The position numbers and the translations under genes were made by a program. Below, one piece after another: positions 23,794 through 35,000 of a DNA stretch of 64,000 nucleotides. Within the stretch, counting starts at the first letter, position 1. Each line of letters opens with the position of its first letter. The notes under the pieces were generated by a model, which did not search any database, was not told the origin of the DNA, and saw only the letters and a program-made list of their open reading frames with translations. The stretch is from Annulohypoxylon bovei var. microspora (Eukaryota > Ascomycota > Sordariomycetes > Xylariales > Hypoxylaceae). The stretch covers positions 124,001-188,000 of the forward strand of contig MU405264.1 of NCBI GenBank assembly GCA_022836615.1, in the 5' to 3' direction.

Positions 23794-25164
23794 ATGCCGC
23801 ACTCTCTACCGTCGTCGCCTAAGTCGACACCGTCAGATGGTCGAAATGGCATTACCAAGTTCACCAACTGTCGTATCTTGAAAAACGACAAGTTAGTCGA
23901 AGAGGACCTGTGGGTTAATTCCATCACCGGGAAAATCATCAGAAGTCAAGCTGCTTTCTACGATGACTTCATCCTCCCTGATCAGGTCGTCAATCTCGGT
24001 GGTCGTATCTTATCGCCGGGTCTCATTGAATCCCAGCTAAACGGTGCCTTTGGCTTCAACTTCTCCACCCTTCTTGAGCCTGCCGTGTACGCGAAGAAGG
24101 TCAGGGAGTTGAACAAACAAATGGTCAAAACCGGCGTTACATCATACGTCCCTACCATCACAAGCCAACGGAGCGAACTCTACAAGCGGGCACTACCACA
24201 TCTTGCCCCGTCCGGATACCTGCAGGTCGCCGAAGATGGAGCGGAATCTCTTGGTGCACATTGTGAAGGCCCGTTCTTAAGTCCAACCAAGAACGGAGTA
24301 CATGACGTAGATGTGCTGCGGGTAGCCGAGACCTTCGAGGACTTGGAGGACTGCTACGGTGCATCAAATCTCAACCCTGAAACCACATTTCGCCCTCTGC
24401 CGATCAAGATGATAACCGCTGCGCCGGAGCGGGGACAGATGACGAAGCTCATCCCCGAGCTCACGAGCCGCGGCATCATCTACTCGATCGGGCACTCGGA
24501 AGCAACGTACGAGGAAGCATCGGCGGCTGTCGCTGCAGGCGCAACAATGATCACTCACTTATTCAACGCTATGCGACCTCTGCACCACCGGAACCCCGGT
24601 ATTTTCGGTGTTTTGGGTCTAGCAGAGAGCTTGCCCCGCCCGTATTTCGGCATCATCGCCGACGGGGAGCACTTACACCCCACAACAATCAAGATCGCTT
24701 TCAATGCGCACCCGGACGGGTTCATTCTCGTCACAGATTCCATGCACTTAGTGGGTCTGCCAGATGGCGCTTACCAGTGGACCAACGGCGAGAACACGAG
24801 TCATATTTTGAAGAAGGGCAACAAATTGATCTTGGAGGGCACCGACCGAATCGCTGGAAGGTGAGTACCAATTTCCAAATTTAATATATATAATAATATG
24901 GCTAACTAGAATACTAGCTCCATCACGCTCATCGAATGCGTGTCTAACTTCCTCAACTGGTCTGGCGCAGGCATACCCCAAGCTCTTAAGGCTGTCACGT
25001 CGACGCCTGCCGCGATGCTAGGGCTGCAGGGTATCAAGGGCTGTCTCGATGACGGCGCGGATGCGGACATGGTCGTCTTGTCCGAGAGCCCCAAGGCGGA
25101 CGGTGGTGTAGAGCTCATCGTGGACGAGGTGTGGAAGTTTGGTACCAAGGTTTTCTCCCACTAA
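23794..25164 (+). CDS. nagA: N-acetylglucosamine-6-phosphate deacetylase
   Basis: Exons are 23794-24860 and 24918-25164, giving 437 aa. The 57-bp intron splits AGS|SITL in phase. The enzyme removes acetate from GlcNAc-6-phosphate to give glucosamine-6-phosphate, the substrate of the deaminase. It belongs to the amidohydrolase superfamily. Visible are SPGLIE (position of the first metal motif), HCEGPFL with metal ligand Glu158, IGHSEAT with His234, THLFNAM with His255, and LVTDSM with catalytic Asp315. Length and motif order match eukaryotic and bacterial NagA. The gene is called DAC1 in some fungi. It is the right-hand end of the GlcNAc cluster and is divergent from the GH3-GNAT gene. Confidence 0.96.
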
Positions 25165-25472
25165 TACCCATGCTTAGAGAAACGTAAGAGAAGATAAGGA
25201 GGCCGGTTCATGATACACCTAGAGAATTGATGAGATAAAATTATTTGTATTTAAAGAACGGCAATGGAGTCAGGTGGTCTATTCATATCAGCGTAAAAAC
25301 GTTGTCACGGCTGGGTTCATACGCATGGTAGACACGAGGATTCGGTATACCCCAAGTACCTCCGCTAGAAGTGCGCCTGATTGAAGGCGCTCCGTTTAGA
25401 GAGCTTTATTAATAAATTTGTATATATGTATTTACTTACCCCCAGGTAGTTACCGTATAATTATCTACGTGC
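25165..25472. other. Convergent 3' spacer, nagA and GH3 beta-glucosidase
   Basis: A 308-bp AT-rich spacer between convergent genes, with poly(A)-signal-like AATAAATTTG near 25411. No coding potential is seen. Confidence 0.5.
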
Positions 25473-28084
25473 CTACGATTTAACGGTAAGTGTAGCATTC
25501 CCCCTGATATCCTTGCTCGAGCTTCCAACATGGATAACAAACTCGCCAGGCTCGACGACGTACTTCATATTGATATCCCAGAGTCCCAAACCCGCGACAT
25601 CGATATCAATCTTCACCGTCTCGGTAGCGCCGGCCTTTATAAACACCTTCGAGAACCCCCGCAGCTGCTTGTTCGGCACCGCGACGCTCGCCACCACGTC
25701 CTCGACATACACCTGCACCACCTCCGCGCCATCGCGCCCCGACTCGTTCGTCACGTCCACCGTCACCGCCACCACATCCGCGGGCCCCGCCTCCGCCCGC
25801 GCGAGCCGCACCCCGGCGTACTTAAACGCGCTGTACGACATCCCGAACCCGAACTCGTACAGCGGCAGCGGGCTCTGCAGCACGTAGCTATGCCCGAACA
25901 CCAGCGTCCCATCGGGCTCCTCGGCCCCGGGGTCCGGGTTCGCGCGCGCCGAGTTGAGGTAGTCGTAGTAGACGGGCGTGGTCCCCACATCGTAGGGAAA
26001 CGAGACGCTCAGCCGGCCCGACGGGTTCGCGTCGCCGAACAGCACGGCGGCCAGCGCCGCGCCGCCCTGCTCTGAGGGGTAGAACTGCTGCACCAGCGCG
26101 GCGGCCGCGCGCGAGATCCAGGGCTCGGCTACGGGCTTGCCCGAGCTGAAGACCACGACGGTCGGCGTGCCGGTGCCGATGATGGCTTCCACGAGATGCG
26201 GCTGCGCGCCGACGAGCGCGAGAGAGGAGACGTCGACGTGCTCGCCCGTGGTCGCGTTCAGGCCTGCCCATAGCTCGTCCTGGTCCCGCGACCATGTGCC
26301 CACGATGACGACGGCTATGTCGGCGGCCTGGGCGGCGGCGATGGCGGCGCTGAAGCCGGTTTGCGCGTTCGACCACCGCTCGCAGCCCTGCGCGTAGGTT
26401 ATGGCGCCGCGGCTGGCGGCGCGGATGCCGTCGAGGGGCGTGACGCCGCGGTATTGCGCGCCGGAGGGGACGTAGTCGCCGTACTGGGGGTTTGTTAGCT
26501 CTTATCTATTTTTCCTACTTCCCTTTAACCGCAGTTTCAGAGATGCTGTATGACTCACGTTCATGTATCCGTGAGCCATGGGCCCGATGACGGCGATGTT
26601 CGCGTCTTTCTTAAGAGGCAGGATATTATCGTGGTTCTCGAGTAGGACGATGGATTCCTCGTCTAGCTGTCTTGCGAGCTCTATAGTCTCCGGCGTGTTG
26701 ATGTACTTGGCCTGGTCTTCTTGCGCAACGCCGGTGAAGGGGTTCTCGAAGAGGCCGATTTCGAATTTCGCGCGCAGCTGTCTGGAGACGGCCTCGTCTA
26801 CCACGTCGATGGACAGCTTGCCGGACTCGACCATTTCGGGGATCTTCTCGAAGTTGAAAGATCCGCCGCCCATCTCGACGTCGTTTCCGGCGGGGAGAGC
26901 CTACATATTTGTTAGAGTCTGAAGTTTCTGTCGGGTTGAAGTATTGTGGGCGAGCTTACAAAGTTGACGATGGCTTCGGAGTCGATGGGGTTAGAGGTGC
27001 ACATCTTGAAGTCTTTGCATAGACGGTCTGTGGCTCCCGCGTCGCTCATTACCTGACTCTGTTAGAATTCGCAGCATCAACGGTTAAAGGAGTCGCTCAC
27101 GAAATACTTATAACCCCACTCTCCCCTTAATATATCGGTCAAGGTATGTTTATCAGCAACGGCCGGCACGCCATCGTAGCTGTGGTATGCCGACATGATA
27201 GAAAATGCGCCACCATCAATAATCGCTCGCTTGAAAGGAGGAAGATACGTCGTCCGTAACTCTCGTTCTCCTCCGTGGACGGGAGCGGTGTTAATACCTT
27301 GCTCCGGTGATGCGAAAGCGGCCTTCCATGTTAATATTCGCTATTCTAGAAGTTGAGATAGGAGCTCTTACGAAATGCTTCACCATAGCCGAGACATTGC
27401 CCGACTGGAGACCCTTGACGTACGCATGAGCCAGTTCGCCGGTTCTAATCCCATTGTCAGCCATATGTATAACACCATGAAAAGACGCCTATCTCACAGA
27501 TAGCCATCCTCCCCAAAGGTTTCCTCCACACGGCCGAACCGCAACTCGCGAGCCAAATCAGCAAGAGGTCCGAAAATTTGGTTGACCCCTAGAGCACGAG
27601 CTTCTTGAGCAATAGCCTGTGCCATCTTCTCGACTAGGGGCGGGTTGAAGGAGCAGGCATGGGCGATCGGCGAGTTGAAAATGGTGGCGTTCGGGATCAG
27701 GAAGCCGTGTATGCCTTCAGACTGAACCCAGGCTGGTATCCCAAGCGTCGTGTTCTGCATTAGATAGTCTTGCCCGGTCTTGACACCATTGCTGAGCATC
27801 TCCCAGGGTATGGCAACGCCGACGTAGAATGAGCCGGCCCGGGATTGCATACTCCATTCAAGACCGGTTTGGTTGAGAGTGCCATCCGTGATATCCATCC
27901 AGTTTCTCAAGTCTCCTTGAACCAATTGAGATGTCTTTTCCTCAATTGTCATCCGCGATAACAGGTCAGCCACTCTGTCCTCAATCGAAGCCGACGAGTC
28001 CTTATAGAGCGGTGCGCTGCCATCGCCTGACGTAGCCAGCGTAGTAGCCACTAAGGTAAGACATAATAATATCGAAGACAGCAT
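25473..28084 (-). CDS. Secreted GH3 beta-glucosidase-type glycosidase
   Basis: Six exons (27498-28084, 27372-27444, 27101-27322, 26960-27052, 26559-26900, 25473-26483) give 775 aa. A signal peptide is seen (LSSILLCLTLVATTLA). The GH3 barrel follows: IEDRVADLLSRMTIEEK, GIPAWVQSEGIHGF, RFGRVEETFGEDGYL, VKHFAAF, SAYHSYDGVP and VMSDAGATDRL, where Asp298 is the expected nucleophile. The second GH3 domain contains ESIVLLENHDNILPL and VVIVGTWSRDQDE. A C-terminal fibronectin III-like domain ends the protein. It should act outside the cell on beta-linked oligosaccharides; beta-glucosidase and beta-xylosidase cannot be told apart by eye. It is divergent from the alpha-xylosidase gene, which fits joint breakdown of xyloglucan. 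The last exon is strikingly GC-rich compared with the first five. Confidence 0.92.
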
Positions 28085-29084
28085 TTTTGGCTAGCTGTCT
28101 ATTCGAGGGCACTTAAGAGGATATCACGGCGCGTAGGCAATTTTGGAAAAGCTTCCCTAAGACTACCTTTTATCACGGCATCATAACTTATATCGCAATG
28201 ACGTACATATCCTTGACCGCTATAGTCGCATTGAAGGTCAACTCTGGGCTCGACTAACGGGAGAACAATCTCCGTATCCCAGTTAACCATGGCATAGAGT
28301 CTGATTTCCAAGAAAAGCAGCTAGTTGCCTAAGATTTCGTACATATAACCCTTGACTGTTCTCTCGTCACTTTACCTGAGCTACTGGACCGTGTTTCCGA
28401 AAAGCTCACTGCTTATACCATGTATGCAAGAACTCGGCTTCGATCACATTCACGATGGAAAATTGGAGACGAGTCGGGGAGAGGAGTGAAAAGTTGGGGT
28501 TGGTCTGGGGAACGAAGGAGTATACAGCAAACCCATGGTACTAGATCCCCTATTATTGGTGGGCGAGGATTCTACCGATAGTTCCCCGCTGTCGAACCCC
28601 CGTCTGGGGCATCCCATTATTTCTTTCGTGCATAATTGAACCGCCGACTTGTCAGCTGCTGCTACTAGTGCTCAGTATATCCTTCTTAGAGAGGAGCGGT
28701 TCGAGGACTACATATTCATGGATTATACATAGGTATGTATGCTGAAGCCAAGGAGGACGTTAGATGCAGTGAATCTATCGCATACACGGTCCGATCTCCG
28801 TCTCCCCACGATCGCCTGAGCCAAGGCCAGTAGAAACCAAGCAAGAAAGCCGTTTTGGCGTTTGGTGATGCTACATAGCACAATATGCGTCCGATATGCG
28901 GTTCAAGGTTGGGGTTGGGCTTCACCACCATAATAGCTGATCAGATCAGGTTCTCCGCATTCTATGTGATAGAAATACACCACATGAAATACTCTTATTC
29001 TTACACGTCATTAGCATACTTTCAGTTCTCCTTCAAATATCAGAGGGAGATCCTTAGAGTGATTAAGTGATAAATATAGTAAAC
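28085..29084. promoter_or_regulatory. Bidirectional promoter, GH3 and GH31 glycosidase genes
   Basis: A 1.0-kb divergent intergenic region. A GGCTAG sequence close to the GH3 start (28090-28095) fits the loose XlnR-type GGCTRR consensus, but one such site is expected by chance. No exon is supported. Confidence 0.45.
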
Positions 29085-31708
29085 ATGAAGTTCCGCGATG
29101 GCATGTGGGCGGTAGCGGAGGGTGTGCGTGTCGAGTATGCCGAAGAGGTCTACGACATTACAGAGACAGACAAGGGCCTAAGTCTATTGTGTCCCTCGAA
29201 GAAAATCAGGGGTCGCGGGGATACTTTAAATACAAGTACATTGACTATCGTAAGGAGTATCGCATACAACAAGAGTTACCGCCGTTGGCCTAATATCAAT
29301 CTCAGGACCTCGAAGCGCCTCATGATGGCATCATTTCCGTCGAGACCACACACTGGGCCGGCGCCGCAAGGAAAGGTCCAAACTTCGAACTTTTCCCACA
29401 AGGAGGACAGAAATTCGAACCCAAGGTCGTAAGAAGCGACAAAGGCACAACTATTAGTTCAGGCTCGCTTTCAGCAACCATCAATCCGGCCGAGCATAAT
29501 TTCGGCATCCAGTTCCACAGCTCGGACGGATCCAAAGTCTTGACCTCCCTAGCTTCGCGCAGCGTCGGTCTAGCCTACAACCCTGCCTGGAGCAACATGC
29601 TGCAGACCGGGGATATGAGGGACTTCAAGCATTACGTCTTTACGCAGACGAACCTAGGAGTCGGCGAGACCATTCACGGCCTCGGGGAACGATTCGGGGC
29701 TTTTAACAAGGTGGGGCAGGCGATATCGCTATGGAACGCCGACGGAGGCACCTCGAGCGAGCAGGCGTACAAGAACGTCTCGTTCTGGCTCAGTAACAGG
29801 GGCTACGGCGTATTCATAGACACCCCGGGAAAAGTCGAGCTGGAAATTGGAAGTGAACGATGCTGTCGCGCTCAGACGAGCATCGAGGGCCAGAGGCTGA
29901 AGTGGTACATCATATACGGGCCCTCCCCGAAAGAGGTGCTCTACCGTTACTCCATCCTAACCGGCCGCCCGGCCAAAGTACCGAACTGGAGTTATGGACT
30001 TTGGCTCACGACAAGCTTCACGACCAACTACGATGAGGCGACCGTTAGTTCATTTCTCGAGGGCATGAAGGAGCGGGATATCCAGGTGGACGTCTTCCAC
30101 TACGATTGCTTCTGGATGAAAGTAAGCTCACAAACGCCCCTCCTATTAAACCCCTGGCCACATATTTTAACACTCCATAGGGCTTCAGATGGACAGACTT
30201 CATCTTCGACTCGGAAAAATTCCCAGACCCCAAGGCGCAGATCGCCCGTCTCAAGTCCTCCAAGCTAGTAAGCAAAGTGTGCGTCTGGATCAACCCGTAC
30301 ATCGCGCAGCACGGCGCCGCGTTCCAGCACGCGGCCGAGCAGGGGTACCTCGTCAAGCGGAAGAACGGGGACGTCTGGCAGTGGGACCTGTGGCAGGCCG
30401 GCATGGCGCTCGTCGACTTCACCAACCCCGGGGCCGTGAAGTGGTACACCGAGTGTTTGAACGAGCTGTTCGACAAGGGGGTCGACTGCATCAAGACCGA
30501 CTTCGGGGAGAGGATTCCGACGTTGGATGTGGAATGGTTCGACAAGGAGATTGATCCGCATAAGATGCATGTAAGTCCGACTCACCATCCCAAGTTATTT
30601 TTTCCTGTGAACTAGGACTCTTCGACTGTTGTCTTAACACTAAACCAGAACTACTACGCCCACCTCTACAACCGCATCGTCTACGAAGCCCTGCAAGCGC
30701 GCTACGGCGCCAGCGAAGCCGTGCTCTTCGCGCGCGCCGCCTGCGCCGGGACCCAGCAGTTCCCGCTGGTCTGGGGCGGGGACTGCGAGTCCACGCCGGA
30801 AGCCAGTACGTACCAACCTACCTAGCATCTCGAATTTGTCTGCCCCTTTATAGAAAACAAACCACTAATTTCTTCTACTACTAACAGTGGCCGAGTCCAT
30901 CCGCGGGGGCCTCAGCCTCGGGCTCTCCGGCTTCACCTTCTGGTCGAACGACATCGGGGGCTTCGAAGGGTCGCCCGCGCCGTGGATCTACAAGCGGTGG
31001 GTCGCCTTCGGGCTGCTGTGCTCGCACAGCCGGCTGCACGGCAGCGGGTCGTACCGGGTGCCGTGGCTGATCGACTCCGACTCGCGATCCGAGAGCGGCT
31101 GCTCGCGCGTGCTGGCGCGCTGGGCCGCGCTCAAGACCCGCCTGCTGCCGTACCTGCTCGCGCAGGGCGTCCGCGCCGCCGAGCGCGGGCTGCCGCTGTC
31201 GCTGCGCGCCATGTGCGTCGAGTTCCCCGACGACCCCACGTGCTGGTACCTCGACCGCCAGTTCATGGTCGGGGAGAACTTGCTCGCGGCGCCGGTGTTC
31301 GAGGAGGCGGGCGAGGTCGCGTTTTACTTGCCGAAGGGCCGGTGGACGGAGTTCTTCACGGGGCGCGTGCGCGAGGGGCCCGGGTGGTGCCGCGAGCGCC
31401 ACGGGTTTGGCAGCTTGCCGCTGTACGTGCGCGAGGGCACGCTGCTGGTGCTGGGGCGGCCGGGGGTCCGCGGCGCCGTGTACGACTACCTGGCGGATGT
31501 CGAGGTCACGCTGTTCGAGACCAGGGAGGGCGAGACGGCGAGCGCGGAGGTCGTGGGTAGCGATGGGAAGGAGATCGTAGGGACTTTGAGGGCTTCGCTT
31601 GGCGGTGAGCTGGAGGGGTCGCAGCTGTTGAAGGGGAAATGGGTGAGGAAGGAGAATGGGCTCCTTGGGATGGACGGATCGTACAACGATACTATTCAGT
31701 GGCTTTGA
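29085..31708 (+). CDS. GH31 alpha-xylosidase (YicI type)
   Basis: Exons are 29085-29249, 29306-30121, 30181-30570, 30649-30805 and 30888-31708, giving 782 aa. The enzyme releases alpha-linked xylose from xyloglucan oligosaccharides. The nucleophile motif is KTDFGERIP (Asp434) and the acid/base motif is FWSNDIGGFEG (Asp531). KTDFGE is the form found in YicI-like alpha-xylosidases, whereas alpha-glucosidases usually have WxDMNE. The order is an N-terminal beta-sandwich with GVGETIHGLGERF, a TIM barrel from about 260 to 590, and C-terminal beta domains. No signal peptide is evident, so it may be intracellular. The neighbouring divergent gene is a secreted GH3 beta-glucosidase. The last two exons are very GC-rich (dense in GCG/CGC codons), unlike the first. 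Confidence 0.94.
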
Positions 31709-32081
31709 TGGATACTTACCTACCTAGGTACCATCCATACCCACTTGAGCAAATAAGCAGTTCAAGATATACAGATCTCACAAAATCCACCTCAAAGACC
31801 TCGACGCCAGATCCTAACGAGCTAGGTATTTTGATATTTCGCTATCTCGGATTCGTCAAGCGTGACGTTGCGTTAAATACAAATATGTAGACGCTAAAAG
31901 CAGCTCAAGCAAAAGCAAAAGAAAAAAGTAAAAGAAAGGTATGTGACGCGGCTAGCAAAGCCATTAGATGTTGTACATTGTGAAGGGGTATATGCTACGT
32001 CAGGTATGTATGCTCTTATATCACGCTCCTTAACACCGTCCCGTCAGAAATCGTAGCCTTCCTTCCTTTCTTTTTTTCCCC
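31709..32081. other. Convergent 3' spacer
   Basis: A 373-bp spacer between the GH31 gene and the large membrane-protein gene. It has a CCTACCTAGGTACC block near 31718-31732, an AAAGCAAAAGAAAAAAGTAAAAG purine run near 31911-31935, and a poly-T/C stretch just before 32081. No gene is seen. Confidence 0.5.
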
Positions 32082-35000
32082 TCAGTATCTCAGCTCGATG
32101 CGCGAGAAGCGCTTCTTCATCAAGTCGTCCAGCCAGTCCCTGTTCCGGGACTGGGAGCTTTCGTTGATGCGGCGGCTGTGTCTCCACATGCCTTGCTCGC
32201 CGAAGTCGGCCTTGAGCTCGGGACTTCGGACAGTGTCTTTTGTTTTCCGTAGGTTGTGGCGCGCGGTGTCGATTTCGGTCTTGAAAGATGTCTCTTGAAG
32301 CTTTGGTGCAGAGCCGTTGGTGCTCCATAGACCCTTTGTCACTGCTCCTGTCTTTGCTGACTTGGCCCAGAGCAGAGGTGCCAACACAGCATCCTGCTTT
32401 AGCATCTTCGCAGGGATTGCCGGATGGGCGGATTTAGCGGTCGTTTCCATAGAGCCAAAGAATACTGGGTGTCGAATAGAAACGTCAAAGCTGATAGATT
32501 GACCCGCATTGCTCCCAGTCTCCTTCGAGCTCCTCAGGCCAACTGCCGGGTGCACTATCTCAGCCGTTGTCTCCATAGACCCCATGAAAACGGGGTGTCG
32601 GACAGAAACATCAAATTCATCAACCTGAGGCGGGTAGCTCTCGGAAACAGCGCCCTGGAGCTCAGCCGTCCATTGCGCCGGCAGGGCCTGGCCCCGCGAG
32701 AACCTGATCTCGGGGTAGGAGGCAACGACAGCTTTCTGGAGGGCGGCAGACCAAGCCCCAGGCGTCGCAGCTTTGCGCGTGATCTGAGGCGACATGCGGC
32801 TTGCCTTGGTAGCTTCTTCGAGGGCCGTCTCCCAATCCTCAGGATAGGAAGCCCTTATAGCGACCATGGTACCGGGGTGGCTAGCGGCGACGGCCTCTCG
32901 TAGTGCGCCGTCCCAGTCCGCGCGATACGCGACGCTGTGGCGGTGTAGTTGGCGAAGAGGGGTGTGTGCGGGCTTCTTGTGGGGTGTCTCGTCCAAGTTC
33001 TTGACTACGAATTCCTCAGGCAGTTCCGGCACGGCGGGGATTTCAGGCTCTGCCTTCAGGGGGGAATCCTCGGGGGCATTGGAAGCTTTCGGTTCCTTCT
33101 TCTTTCGCCCAAAAAGGCCACTAAAGAAGCCCTTAGTTGATGATGCTTTGGTAGTGCTCGTCTTAACCGATGACGAATCAGTCACAGGGGATGAGGGCGC
33201 TGAGCTTGCTTCGGATACTGAAGCGACAGAAGGGCTTTTAGGTCCTACGGAAGAGATCGAAATCCAGTCTACTTCAACTGAGGTGATCTGGCCGATGGCC
33301 CAAAGGCGGGTTGATTCGATTTTCGGCATGGCTCCGTTGACGATACGAGGTTTTCGGCTCATCTGGAGGGCGGCTGGCTCTGCAGAGGTTGTTCGATAAA
33401 CCTTGCGAGTCGCATCAACCTGGAAGAGGCCGGAGGTAACGGACATCGACCTCTTAGGCCCATTCCATAAGGTAACACTATCAGAAGCAGAAATGTGGCT
33501 TAACTCAGATTGTGCCTCCCAGAGCTTTGTGCTCGTTAAAGTCGGGAGAGACCCTCCCATCTTGCGAGGCGTTCGAGTCATGCTGACTGCAGCTGGAAGC
33601 TTAGAGGTTCTGCGATAATCAACTCTGACAATATTGGCATCGAACAGACCTTCGAAATCCGAGCGCGAGACTAGCAAAGTGGACTTTTCCCACATTAACT
33701 TCGTTACAGTCGATGCCGGGACTTCACGTGCGTCGAGTGATTCAGGGCTAGAAACGATGGAGTTGGACTTAGAAGACTCTCCAGCCCAGAGATTAGTTGT
33801 CATGAGGGCTGGTAGTGGTTCCTTATTTGCACGAGGCTTCTTTGAGATTAAGATAGCAGCCGGGGCCTTAGAAGTTCTCCGGTAGTTGTTCCTAGCGACA
33901 CTGGCATCAAACAGACCGTCATGCTCAGGCTCTAAACTTGTTTCCGGCTTCTCCCACATGGGAATTGCCTGAACCTCAACCATGGTTGCTGTCTCAATTG
34001 ACTGGGCAGCCATCACAGACTTCTGAGATACAAATAGCTGAGCGCCCTTAGCGGGTTGCGAGGAGACAACAATTTCCCTGGACCACAGGTTGTTCGTTAA
34101 CAGACCTGCTAATGGTTTCTCAATTGTACGAGTAACCTTTTTGATCGAGATAGCAGCGGGTTCCTTCGCAGTTCTGCGGAAGTCGGCCCTAGACTCATTG
34201 CTGTCAAAGAGGCCATCCCTCTCAGTACTGTAGATGGTAGTAGGTTTCTCCCACATCAATTGAGACTTGGTCGCGGACTTCCTTGACCAAAGGGTCCACG
34301 AAGTTAGCTTCGCCAAGGGCATTTCCACCGCGCGAGGCTTCCTCTCCATCAAGAGGGCAGCAGGCATTTTCGAGGTTCTTCGGTAGTCAGCCCTAAGGTG
34401 GCTAGCATTGAATAGGCCCTTGATATCCGAAATCGGAGTAACGGCAAGCTGTACCCACAAGGACTTGCTAGGAGCAGCAGTCTTATTCATCTTCACGGGG
34501 ACAACTGAATCCTTGTGGTTTGGTTTGCTCACACTCCACAGTAGCCCAGTGCTTGTCAGGTCGCCATTGTTGGACCTTGGCTCCCATAGCTCGTTGCTTT
34601 GAATGGGAGTAATCTCTTTAGCATGAGACTTGTTTCGGGCTATTCTTGCAGGCTCCGGTATATAACTCTTCCAGATGGAAGAGTCCGGCTGGGGTAGACC
34701 GACACTGTTGACTTCTAAAGTTTCTGGTCGGGCCCATAGCAAAGGCTGAACAGAAGTGGACTTCGAGGAATTGAGGGATAAACGATCTACTGGAATAGGC
34801 TCTTCCAACACTAAGCCATCGTCACGATATTCCTCAGTCGGCTGCTCAACGACGTCATTCGAAGACACGGGAGAGTTGGCGTCTGATTGGCTCCGTAACG
34901 GCAAAGGAAGTAAGCTGTTCTTCGAAGGCACATTCTCGGACTTGAGCAAGTTGGCAATTTCCCAGAGCGTGTTCTCGTCAAATTCATCCCCTTCGTTATC

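Noticed and set aside
25530..26376. Open frames antisense or shifted to the GH3 last exon
   Set aside because: They are His/Arg-rich with no recognisable domains, and the GC-rich codons of the real exon explain why they stay open.
30189..31560. Frames overlapping the GH31 exons on both strands
   Set aside because: These are shadows of the alpha-xylosidase reading frame.
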